Shown here: piece after piece, positions 36,166-44,297 of the stretch
Layout of the letters: each line of letters starts with the position of its first letter
How positions within the stretch are numbered: the first letter of the stretch is position 1
Assembly (NCBI RefSeq): GCF_020400605.1
Contig: NZ_JAINRD010000020.1
Location: forward strand, 1 to 64,000
Source of the DNA: Streptomyces aculeolatus
GTDB taxonomy: Bacteria > Actinomycetota > Actinomycetes > Streptomycetales > Streptomycetaceae
Direction of reading: 5' to 3'
DNA: 64,000 nucleotides
Position numbers and translations under genes: made by a program
The notes under the pieces: model-generated
The model's input: only the letters and a program-made list of their open reading frames with translations
What the model was told of the DNA's origin: nothing
Databases searched by the model: none

Positions 36166-37568
36166 CGGCCGGACTCCTTTCGCAGGCGGCGGATATTGAA
36201 GATCATCACGGGGATGACCAGGAGCAGCAGTACGACGGAGATCGCGCTGCCCACGCCCAGGTCGGGCTCGGTGCCGGCGAACGCCTGCTGGAACAGCTCG
36301 ACGGCGAGCACGTTGCCGTCCTCCAGCCGGGCGCTCGGCACGATGATGTAGACGAGGTCGAAGATTTTCAGCACGTTGATCATCAACGTGACGAGCACGA
36401 CGGCGAGTACGGGCGCCAGCACCGGCACCGTGATGCGCCGGAACACCTGCCACTCGTTCGCGCCGTCGACCCGCGCCGCCTCCATCAGCTCCCGAGGCAC
36501 CGACGCCAGACCCGCGGCGATCAGCACCATCGCGAACCCGGCCCACATCCACACGTACGCCGCGATCACCGCCGGCGTCACCAGCGAGGGACCGAGCCAG
36601 TCGACGCCGCCGTACGCCTCCGCGAAGTTCGAGGCGGGCAGCCGGAGCTGCGCCCCGTCCGCCGCGGCGGGCAGGGTGAACGTACCGTCGGACGCCGTCG
36701 TGGCCGAGGCGACGACCTTGCCGTCCTTGACCGCCTCGACCTTGATGTCCTTCAGCGCCTTCTCGCCGCTGTCGACGACGTCGGGCTCGCCGCCGCCGGG
36801 CTTGAAGTCCAGCCACACGGTGCCGTTGACGCCGTCGCCGCCCGCCTTCGGCTCGGCGGCCGGCTGCTCGCCCTCCGCGTCCTGCGGCTTCACCGCGACC
36901 AGCGGCAGCAGCGCCGTCCGCCCGGCGCTGACCGTGGCATCGGAGGTGTACGGGCCCTTGTCGGGGCCCTTCAGATCGCCGTTGGGGCGCGGGCGGGCGC
37001 CCGGCCAGGGCGCGGGGTCGCTGAACGTGTCGTGGATGGTCGTCCACGCCGCGTTCGCGGCGCCGCGCTCCGGCTCGTTCTGGTAGACGAGGCTGAAGAT
37101 GACGCCCGCCGCCAGCATCGAGATGGCCATCGGCATGAAGACGACCATCTTGAACGCCGTGCCCCACCGCACCTTCTCGGTGAGGACGGCGAAGATCAGG
37201 CCCAGCGCCGTGCAGATCGCGGGCGCGACGAGGACCCAGATCAGGTTGTTGCGCAGCGCGGTGCGGATGCGGTCGTCGCTGAACAGCTCGGTGTAGTTGT
37301 CCAGGCCGATGAACTCGTCGCCGGAGACGTCGAAGAGGCTGCGCCAGACCGAGTACCCGATCGGGTACAGGACCAGCGCCCCGAGCAGGACCAGCGCCGG
37401 CAGCAGGAACGCCACCGTGATCCAGCTCTTGGTCCGTACGACCGACCTGGGCGGCTTGCTCTGCTTCTTCTCCTGTGACGCGTTCTTCTCTGGTGACGTG
37501 CGGCCCGGCGGTGCGAGGGGGGAGGGTGCGGCGGAGTCCGCCGCACCCCCCGCCGACGAGGTCGACAT
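36162..37568 (-). CDS. CUT1 sugar ABC transporter permease (MalF type) with large periplasmic insert
   Basis: A 468-residue permease, about 150 longer than an ordinary MalF homologue. The extra length is one extracytoplasmic loop around residues 165-305, beginning after VIFSLVYQNEPERG and including VSAGRTALLPL, GTVWLDFKPGG, DIKVEAVKDGKVVAS and ASDGTFTLPA; this looks like a carboxypeptidase-regulatory (Ig-like) domain. The EAA loop ELMEAARVDGANEWQVFRRITVP is intact. E. coli MalF also has a large loop that contacts its binding protein, so a similar docking role is plausible. ATG 37568 has GGAGA upstream. Middle gene of the operon. Confidence 0.9.
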   Translation of the reverse strand: MSTSSAGGAADSAAPSPLAPPGRTSPEKNASQEKKQSKPPRSVVRTKSWITVAFLLPALVLLGALVLYPIGYSVWRSLFDVSGDEFIGLDNYTELFSDDRIRTALRNNLIWVLVAPAICTALGLIFAVLTEKVRWGTAFKMVVFMPMAISMLAAGVIFSLVYQNEPERGAANAAWTTIHDTFSDPAPWPGARPRPNGDLKGPDKGPYTSDATVSAGRTALLPLVAVKPQDAEGEQPAAEPKAGGDGVNGTVWLDFKPGGGEPDVVDSGEKALKDIKVEAVKDGKVVASATTASDGTFTLPAAADGAQLRLPASNFAEAYGGVDWLGPSLVTPAVIAAYVWMWAGFAMVLIAAGLASVPRELMEAARVDGANEWQVFRRITVPVLAPVLAVVLVTLMINVLKIFDLVYIIVPSARLEDGNVLAVELFQQAFAGTEPDLGVGSAISVVLLLLVIPVMIFNIRRLRKESGR

Positions 37569-37590
37569 CAGGGTCTCCCTGCTCCGTCCG

Positions 37591-38967
37591 TCAGCTCTTG
37601 TACGCCGCGGCCGCGGCCTTCTCGAGGGCCTGCTGCGCGCCCTCGACGTCCTTCGGATCGGCCAGGAAGTCCTGCAGCGCCTTCCACTCGCCCTTGCCCG
37701 CGGTGCCGCCGAAGTCGGCGGGCGCCTGGTCGGACATGTCGAAGCGGAAGTCGTCCCCGGCGTCGACGAGCGCCTGCGCGATCTCGCGCTGCACGTCGTT
37801 CGGGTACGCGGCCGCGTCCATGTTCTTGTTCGGCGAGATGAAGCCGCCCGGCTCCGCCCACGTCTCGGCCGCCTCGGTGGACGACAGGAACGTCAGCAGC
37901 GCCTGCGCGCCCTTCGAACCGGTCAGGGACACGGCCGCGTCGCCGCCGGTGACCACCGGCTTGTCCGGGCCGACCGCCGGGAACGGGAAGATCTTCGCGT
38001 CCTCGCCGACCTTCGCGTCCGTCTCGTTGACGAACGCGCCGACGAAGTCGGCCTCGAAGACCATGGCGGCCTTCGGGTTCTCCAGGTCGGCGAAGGGGGC
38101 GATCGCCGAGTCCGGGAACGCCATCTTCGTGGCCTTCTGCTTGCCGCCCGCGACCAGGTTGTCGTCGCCGAACAGCTCGCCGAGGGTGGTCAGCGCGTCC
38201 GTCACCGACTTGTCGGTCCACGGGATCTCGTGCGCGGCGAGCTTGTCGTAGTTCTCCGGCCCGGCCTGCGAGAGGTAGATGTTCTCGAACCAGTCCGTGA
38301 GCGTCCAGCCGTCCGCGCCGCCGACCGCCACCGGCGGCACGCCGGAGTCGGAGACGAGCTGCGCGGTGTCCATGAAGCCCTGCCAGTCCTCCGGCTCCTG
38401 GGCGCCCGCGTTCTCGAAGGCCGTGGTGTTGTACCAGACCAGGGACTTGTTGGCCGCCTTGCAGTACACGCCGTACTGCTCGCCGTCCACCGCGCCCAGG
38501 TCCTGCCAGCCCTGCGAGAAGTTCTTGCCCAGCTCCTTCTTCGCGGCGGCGTTCAGGGGCTTCGCCCAGCCCTCCTTGACGAACTCCTGCAACACGCCCA
38601 CCTGCGGCGCGAACACGACGTCCGGCGGCTTGCCGCCGGCGACCTGGGTACGGACGAAGGACGCGACGTTGTCGCCGGTGGGCACGTACTCCACCGTGGC
38701 GCCGGTCTGCTCTTCGAAGACGTCGAGGACCGCCTCGAAGTTCTTCTGCTCCGGCCCCGTCCACACGGCGCCGACGCGCAGTGACTCACCGTCCAGCTTA
38801 GGCAGCTTGACGCTCGAACCGGACTTGTCCGTGTTCCCGCCGCCGTTGTCGTCATCGCCGTCGTCGCCGCACCCGGCGGCGGTCACGGCGAGGGCGCCTG
38901 CGGCGACGATCGCCACCGCGGCCCGCACGACTCTCACGTGCTGCAGTGTCTGCAGCGAACTGCGCAT
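37591..38967 (-). CDS. Sugar-binding lipoprotein of a CUT1 ABC transporter
   Basis: A 458-residue extracellular solute-binding protein, family 1. It has a lipoprotein signal peptide ending in VTAAGC, a Gly/Asp/Asn-rich linker, and typical features: FEEQTGATVEYVPTGDN, PPDVVFAPQVGVLQEFV, NTTAFENAG, then AAMVFEADFVGAF and GGFISPNKNM. It captures the sugar for the two permeases downstream. ATG 38967 is preceded by GGAGG at 5 bases. It is the first gene of the operon and is probably controlled through the palindrome at 39012-39041. Confidence 0.92.
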   Translation of the reverse strand: MRSSLQTLQHVRVVRAAVAIVAAGALAVTAAGCGDDGDDDNGGGNTDKSGSSVKLPKLDGESLRVGAVWTGPEQKNFEAVLDVFEEQTGATVEYVPTGDNVASFVRTQVAGGKPPDVVFAPQVGVLQEFVKEGWAKPLNAAAKKELGKNFSQGWQDLGAVDGEQYGVYCKAANKSLVWYNTTAFENAGAQEPEDWQGFMDTAQLVSDSGVPPVAVGGADGWTLTDWFENIYLSQAGPENYDKLAAHEIPWTDKSVTDALTTLGELFGDDNLVAGGKQKATKMAFPDSAIAPFADLENPKAAMVFEADFVGAFVNETDAKVGEDAKIFPFPAVGPDKPVVTGGDAAVSLTGSKGAQALLTFLSSTEAAETWAEPGGFISPNKNMDAAAYPNDVQREIAQALVDAGDDFRFDMSDQAPADFGGTAGKGEWKALQDFLADPKDVEGAQQALEKAAAAAYKS

Positions 38968-39494
38968 CCCAGCCTCCCCAGGAACGCGGGGCAGATGGGG
39001 TGTCCCGTGCCGGCACAAACCTGCCCCGCAAGGTCTGTGCCGTGTACCGGTGCGAATTGCTGTGGAGTATGTCCTACGCCCGGACCGGCAGCCCCGCAAT
39101 AGCGCCTTCTGCGCAATCCTCGTAAGCGGCCGTTTCGTGATCCGTCCGTGACAGGGAGCGTTCGGGAGGTGAAGGCGGGCCCGGGCGGGCCGGAGGTGGG
39201 GAAAGGCGCAGAAACCGCTGGTGGGGGGCGACTTGAAGAGAAGTGGGTGCGGTCGTGGGGCGTGACGGGAGAGTTCGGCCGTTGGAGGGAGGCTGGTTGC
39301 GGTGGGTTGACGGCGGAGACACCTGGGGTAGCAGATTGTTGCTGGGGGGACGGGTGGGGCGGATGGTGCGAGTGGGGCGTTGAGGGCAGGAGCGTGCGCG
39401 GACGGGCGCGCACGAAGCGTGCGAGAGGCGTACGTGGCCACCGCGCGGCCGCGGCGCAGACGCGGCGGGCCGGCCGGGGGCGGGGCCGCGGGTC
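38968..39494 (-). other. 527-base regulatory gap before the sugar ABC operon
   Basis: No convincing gene. On the minus strand a possible promoter reads TTGCGG (39099-39094) and TAGGAC (39076-39071), 17 bases apart. The operator-like palindrome at 39012-39041 lies just downstream. From about 39140 to 39480 the plus strand is strikingly purine- and G-rich (runs of GGGG, GGGGGG), continuing to the end of the FHA/FtsK gene. No terminator for that gene was clear. Confidence 0.5.
39012..39041. promoter_or_regulatory. Operator-like palindrome upstream of the sugar ABC operon
   Basis: GGCACAAACCT (39012-39022) and AGGTCTGTGCC (39031-39041) are inverted repeats matching at 10 of 11 positions around 8 bases. 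The site lies 45 bases upstream of the binding-protein ATG and about 30 bases downstream of the candidate -10 box, a position suited to a LacI- or ROK-type repressor. A hairpin in the leader is the alternative reading. Confidence 0.5.
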
Positions 39495-42400
39495 CTACGG
39501 GGACGGGGTGCGGGTGTCGTCCGGCTGGGCGGCGGGCGAGCCCGCGGCGCGCTGGAGGGCGCTGGCGAGGAGGGCGAGGTCCGTGGGCCCGTTGCCGAGT
39601 TCGCGCAGGGGGCGGCTCGTCGGGGGCGAGCCCATGCGGGCCCACTCCAGCGGGACGACGGTCGGCCGCGCGGTCGCCGTACGGGGGATGCGGCCGGTGA
39701 CCCGGGCCGCCTGGAGCGGCACGGGCTCCGCCCCGGCGGCGCAGAGCAGCCCGCGCCCGGGCGGCATGTCCTCGCCGCCGAGCACGACGTGGTGCGCGGC
39801 GCCGGAGACGGCGGCGGTGCCGGCGGTCGCCTCGGGCTGCGCGGAGGCGGTGACCAGATGTATGCCGAGCGGGCCGCCGTCGCGTGCGATGGCCTCCACG
39901 ACGCGGACGACCGACCCGGCGGCCGGGCGCGCGCGGCTGCCGAGGGCGGGGGCGACGAGGGCGTCGTAGTCGTCGACGAGCACCACGACGGCGGGCGGGG
40001 TCTGCCGCCGCCCGGCGTGAGCGGTGGCGGCAGCGGGGGCGCCGGGCGCCGGTGTGCCGTACGCGGCTGCGGCGCCCGGGCGGTGCGGCGGTGCGGACGT
40101 CCGGGTGCCGCGGGGCGGGGTCGCCTCGCGGCTGCCGGCGGCGCCCTCCGGGCCGGGGGAGGCACCCGGGCCGGCCCCCGCACCGGTTCCGGCCGGTGTT
40201 CCCGTACCGCCTGCCGCGCCCGGCGCCTCCTCGGGCGCCGACCGGGGGCGCAGGCGCAGTGTGTTGCTCTGCGGGGCCTGTATGTCCGCCGCGCCGCCCG
40301 GCCGCGGCTCGCCCGCCGACCGCGGGCCCGGGATCGCCGGGCCCTGCGGCGCCGGCTCGCCCTCCGGGGCGTACAGCGCCGCGCGGCGCTTGAACTCCGC
40401 CCCCAGCTCCTGCGCGAACTCCCGCATCCGCACCGGGTCGGAGGCCACCAGATACCCCGAGACGTGCGGCAGGTCCGCCGCCGCGCCGAGCGCGTCGCCG
40501 CGCTCCCGCCCGGCGCCGTCGACCAGCACCAACTGCAGCCGCTCCGGCGGCTCCCCGGCCGCCAGCGCGGCGGCGAACGAGCGCAGCAGCTCCGACTTGC
40601 CGCCGCGCGGGGCGCCCTCGACCGCCAGCGGCCCGGCGCCGAGGTCGGCCATGAGCCGCCCGGCGGGGCCCTCGCCGAGCACCGCGGCCACGCGCGGGGC
40701 GCCGGCCCGGGACTCCAGCCAGCGGGCGGTGAGCGCGGTGGGGGTGGCGCGGGCGAGGTCCAGCTCGTCGAGGAGGCGCACGGCGCCCGGGAGGGTGCCG
40801 CGGCGGGCGGGGTGGGCGCCGTCGGCGTCGTCGCGCTCGCCGTACGGGGCCAGCGCGCGGGCCAGCCGCTCCGCCCACGCCGCCGACACCGCGTCGACCG
40901 TGCCGGCCGGCGCCGCGGAGCCCTGACCGGAGGCGGCGGCCTCGAACCAGGCGCCGGCCGCGGCGGGTTCGGCAGGCGCCGCGAAGCCGTCGCCGCGCAT
41001 GCGGGCGCGGCCGGTGCCGTAGGCGGTCGCGGGGGAGGAGGCGTCGCCGTGGTCGCGGCCGGCGTCGTACGCCCCGGCCGCGGGCTGCTCCGCCGCGGGC
41101 TGCTCCGCCGGGGCGGGCGGCGCCGAGGCGCCGGGGGCGCCCGGCCCCGTGGTGCCGCTGCCCGGCGCCGCCGCCGGGCGCTGGAGGAGGCGCAGGCCGG
41201 TGCCCACGTCGCCGCTGAGCAGCCCCACCGCGCCGCAGGCGGCGAAGCCGGGCGCCGCCGCGCCGGCCGCGGCGTAGGTCGCTGTCAACGGCGAGGCGGG
41301 GGTGGCGGGTGCGGTCTCGGCGAGGCAGACGACGTGCACGCCCGCGGCGGGCCCGCGCTCGGCGAGCCGGGCGACGGCGTCGCGGACGGCGGCCGTGCCC
41401 GGATCGCCGTCGACGACGACCACGCTGCGCGTCCCCGGCACCGGCTGCTCCAGCCGCCGCTGCAACTCGCCCACGCGCGCGGCCGCCTGCTCCCGGTCGT
41501 ACGCGACCAGCAGCCGGCAGTCCTGGCCCAGCCGCGGCCGCACGTGCGGGAGCCAGCCGGCCCACGCCCAGTCCTCGACGCGCGCCTCGTGCGACCGGGT
41601 CGGGTCTGCGGAGATCAGCACGATTTCGAGGGCGTCGGGCCCGTGCAGCGCGGCGAGTTGGGCCACGACGGACCGTGCGAGCCCGGCGAGCCTGCTCCGC
41701 GGCCCGGCGAGCGCGAGGGACCCGGCCCGGCGCAGGTCGACGGTCAGGGGAGCGGTGCCGCCCCCGCCCCGGAACTCGGTTCCCAGCCGCACCACGAGCG
41801 CGTCGGCGTGCGCACTCCCGCGGTGGAAGACGAGGCCGCGGCCGCCGGTGCCGCTGGGCGGGGCGGAGTCGCGTGCCTGGGTGCCGGGACGGCGGGAGCC
41901 GTCCGCGGCGCCGGTCGCGCCGGGATGTGCGGTGTCGCCGGACCGGGCGGGCGCGTGACCGCCGGCGCCGGGATGCGGGAGTCCGCCCGGGTCGCCTTGG
42001 GACACCGTGCCGCCCGGATGCCCGGAGTGGTCCGCCGGAATGCCGCCCGCGGCGTGGAGGAAACCCGGGCGGTACGCCGCTTCGCTGGCCAGGGCCGCGA
42101 GCAGGAGGGCGGCGGCGTCCGGGTAGCGCTCGTGCAGGTCGGTCCGCGCGGTGCCGGCGGGGAGGGCGCGGGCCGTCGTGGCCGGGGAGGGAGCTGCCGC
42201 TCCCAGCCCGTCCTCCCGGCCACCGAGCCGGCGCGCCCACGCCCGGATCCCGCGCCGCGGCGAAGCCGGCGGCGCTACGGACGCGGCCCCCGCGGCACCG
42301 CCGCGGGACCGCAGCTCCGGCGGCACGACCGTGCCCCGCGTGGGCGTGCCGCCCCTGCGCGGCGCGGAGTCGCCGGGTCCGCGCGCCCCTTCGGCGCCCG

Positions 42401-43748
42401 CGCGGCCGCGCTCACGCCCGGCGCCGGGCTCCGGGCCCCGCCCGGCACCGGGCTCCGCGTCCCGCCCGGCGCCGTGTCCGGGATCCGCGGCCGGGGGCCC
42501 GCTCTGCGCCTCGCCGTACCGCGGGTCGGCCGCCGCGGGGCGTCCGCCCCGCCCGGTGGGCATGTGCCCGTCGCCGTACCCCGATTCCGTGGCCGCGGCG
42601 GGGGCGCTCCGCCCGGGGGCGCCGTGGTCCTCGCCGTACCCGGGTGGCGCCGGGGCGGGGCCGCGCCCGGCCCGCGCGCCGCCGGCGTCGCGGGATCCCC
42701 CGCCGCCGTGCGCACCGGGCCCACCGGCGTACCCGCGGGCCGCCCCCCTCAGGCCCGGGCGACCGCTGCCGGACCCGCCACCGCGGCCGGGCTCCCCGCC
42801 CGCGCCGCCGGGCTCCGCGCCCCGCGCGCCGCCGTCCGCCCCGTCGGCGGCGCCGCCTCCGTGCTCCGGGCCGCCGCCCGCCGGCCAGCCGGTGCCCAGG
42901 CCGCTCGTCGTCCTGCCCGGCTCCTCCTGCGGCCGGCGCTGCTCGGGGACCCGGCTGTGCTCCGCCGACCCCGACTCCGCGCCGGGCTCCGCTCCGTCCG
43001 CTCCGCCCGCGCGCGTACGCCCTGACCCGGACGACGCGCTGGGCCCCCCGCCGTGCCCGGCGTCCGCGCTCCCGTACCCCGCGCTCCCGTGCTCCTCCGC
43101 CCCCGCGCCCCCGGCCCCGCGTTCCGCCGGCGCGGCGATCCGCAGCGCGGACTCCCCCACCCGCAGCACCGCGTCCGCCCGCAGCGGCACCGGGTCCGTG
43201 CCCACCGGGGTGCCGTCGACCGTCGTGCCGTTCGTCGAGCCCAGGTCCGCCACCGTGATGGCGCCGTCCGGCGCGACCGTCAGCGTGCAGTGCAGGCGCG
43301 AGACGTCCGGGTCGTCCAGGGGGACATCCGCCTCCGCCGATCTGCCGATCCGGATCTGGCCGCCGTGCAGCAGGTGGACCCCGCCCGCGTCGGGGCCGGC
43401 CACCACCCGCAGGCTCGTGACCGCCGTCGCGTCCGCCTCCGGACCCGGGCCGTGGCCCGGGTCTGCGGGGCCGCCGAGGCTCAGGACGGCGCCGTCGACC
43501 AGCGGGGGTTCGCCGAGGAGGGTGCGGTCCGGGTCGAGGAGCCGCCGGCCCGCGTACACCGCGACGCCCGCGCCGCCGCCCGTGCCGCCCGCGGTGCTCC
43601 CGCCGCCGCTCGCGGCGGCCGCCGCGGCGTCGAGGAGGCCGCCGGCGACGGCGCCCAGTGCCGTGCCGGCAGGTGCGGTGACGATCACATCGCGGCCGCG
43701 GGCGACCGCGCCGCCGCGCGTCGCCTGGACGGTCAGCCGGATCTGCAT
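39495..43748 (-). CDS. Giant FHA and FtsK/SpoIIIE-like ATPase protein
   Basis: A 1417-residue cytosolic protein. The N-terminus looks ubiquitin-like (MQIRLTVQATRGG; RRLLDPDRTLLGEPPLVDGAVLSL). An FHA domain follows at about 145-200: IRIGRSAEADVPLDDPDVSRLHCTL and DLGSTNGTTVDG, giving a phosphothreonine-binding face. About 330 Gly/Pro/Ala/Arg-rich residues link this to FtsK-like modules; the last has Walker A GAPRGGKSE near residue 1044 and a Walker B-like VVVLVDDYDAL. No membrane helices are seen. ATG 43748 was chosen (conserved MQIRLTV); GTG 43757 is possible. It is divergent from pkaA, and an FHA protein next to Ser/Thr kinases suggests it reads their phosphorylation. Related to EccC-type secretion ATPases only in fold. 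Confidence 0.85.
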   Translation of the reverse strand: MQIRLTVQATRGGAVARGRDVIVTAPAGTALGAVAGGLLDAAAAAASGGGSTAGGTGGGAGVAVYAGRRLLDPDRTLLGEPPLVDGAVLSLGGPADPGHGPGPEADATAVTSLRVVAGPDAGGVHLLHGGQIRIGRSAEADVPLDDPDVSRLHCTLTVAPDGAITVADLGSTNGTTVDGTPVGTDPVPLRADAVLRVGESALRIAAPAERGAGGAGAEEHGSAGYGSADAGHGGGPSASSGSGRTRAGGADGAEPGAESGSAEHSRVPEQRRPQEEPGRTTSGLGTGWPAGGGPEHGGGAADGADGGARGAEPGGAGGEPGRGGGSGSGRPGLRGAARGYAGGPGAHGGGGSRDAGGARAGRGPAPAPPGYGEDHGAPGRSAPAAATESGYGDGHMPTGRGGRPAAADPRYGEAQSGPPAADPGHGAGRDAEPGAGRGPEPGAGRERGRAGAEGARGPGDSAPRRGGTPTRGTVVPPELRSRGGAAGAASVAPPASPRRGIRAWARRLGGREDGLGAAAPSPATTARALPAGTARTDLHERYPDAAALLLAALASEAAYRPGFLHAAGGIPADHSGHPGGTVSQGDPGGLPHPGAGGHAPARSGDTAHPGATGAADGSRRPGTQARDSAPPSGTGGRGLVFHRGSAHADALVVRLGTEFRGGGGTAPLTVDLRRAGSLALAGPRSRLAGLARSVVAQLAALHGPDALEIVLISADPTRSHEARVEDWAWAGWLPHVRPRLGQDCRLLVAYDREQAAARVGELQRRLEQPVPGTRSVVVVDGDPGTAAVRDAVARLAERGPAAGVHVVCLAETAPATPASPLTATYAAAGAAAPGFAACGAVGLLSGDVGTGLRLLQRPAAAPGSGTTGPGAPGASAPPAPAEQPAAEQPAAGAYDAGRDHGDASSPATAYGTGRARMRGDGFAAPAEPAAAGAWFEAAASGQGSAAPAGTVDAVSAAWAERLARALAPYGERDDADGAHPARRGTLPGAVRLLDELDLARATPTALTARWLESRAGAPRVAAVLGEGPAGRLMADLGAGPLAVEGAPRGGKSELLRSFAAALAAGEPPERLQLVLVDGAGRERGDALGAAADLPHVSGYLVASDPVRMREFAQELGAEFKRRAALYAPEGEPAPQGPAIPGPRSAGEPRPGGAADIQAPQSNTLRLRPRSAPEEAPGAAGGTGTPAGTGAGAGPGASPGPEGAAGSREATPPRGTRTSAPPHRPGAAAAYGTPAPGAPAAATAHAGRRQTPPAVVVLVDDYDALVAPALGSRARPAAGSVVRVVEAIARDGGPLGIHLVTASAQPEATAGTAAVSGAAHHVVLGGEDMPPGRGLLCAAGAEPVPLQAARVTGRIPRTATARPTVVPLEWARMGSPPTSRPLRELGNGPTDLALLASALQRAAGSPAAQPDDTRTPSP

Positions 43749-44222
43749 GCCGGTCACCGCTCCCTTCCCTGGGCAGGGCCGATTCGAGGGCCGCGGTCAT
43801 ATTCCCATCTCCCACCGACAGCCCGCTGCGAGACCGGTGTTGGTGGATCTTGTATGGCCGCTTCCTGCCCCGACTCCGACTCAAAATTTGCTATTACGGA
43901 CCACTGTTGACACCTTCGTCAGCCCTACGGGGCAACCAACGACCGGGAAGCTGACGTCTCTCCTTCGCACAGGCGTCACGGAACGGCTGCGGACGGGCGA
44001 TACGGCGGTACGGCACGGGTGAGAGCGCGCCGCGAACGGGTACTGCGTCCGCACGGGGTGCGGGACGCCCACGGCGAACGGGCACCGGACGGGCCCGGGA
44101 CGACGGAAAACAGACAGGGCACCTTCCGGGGAACCGGGCGGGCGGGGGCGGGCCGGGAAGCCGGGCCCCCGGTGCCGCCCGACCCCGCCGGGTGCCGCGG
44201 CGGCGCCACTAGAGTGGTGCAG
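43749..44222. other. Divergent promoter gap between the FHA/FtsK gene and pkaA
   Basis: The gap has a short AT-rich island at about 43880-43915 (AAAATTTG, TATTAC), the only one for kilobases, probably the minus-strand promoter of the FHA/FtsK gene. The rest is GC-rich without coding bias. At its right end TAGAGT (44210-44215) lies 7 bases before the ATG of the short upstream ORF. Confidence 0.5.
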
Positions 44223-44297
44223 ATGGCCCACGGACCGACCGGTCCGCGGGCCGGGAGAACGATCACGACCAGGGAGCGCATGACGTGCGGCCGGTAG
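44223..44297 (+). CDS. Leaderless short upstream ORF overlapping pkaA
   Basis: A 24-codon reading frame (MAHGPTGPRAGRTITTRERM, then four more residues) begins 7 bases after a -10 box TAGAGT and ends at TAG 44295-44297, 13 bases inside the kinase gene in another frame. If transcription starts where the -10 box predicts, this ATG is the 5' end of the pkaA message. Translation through it would bring ribosomes past the pkaA SD and start, so it could couple or limit kinase synthesis. The open frame is seen; translation is inferred. Confidence 0.4.
   Translation: MAHGPTGPRAGRTITTRERMTCGR

Noticed and set aside
39148..39969. 273-codon plus-strand open frame in the G-rich gap
   Set aside because: It runs antisense into the FHA/FtsK gene, is Gly/Arg/Trp-rich from G-runs, and lacks a credible start.
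39495..43748. Type VII (ESX) secretion locus
   Set aside because: The protein has FtsK-like modules, but no EccB/D/E, MycP or WXG100 genes and no membrane helices were found nearby.
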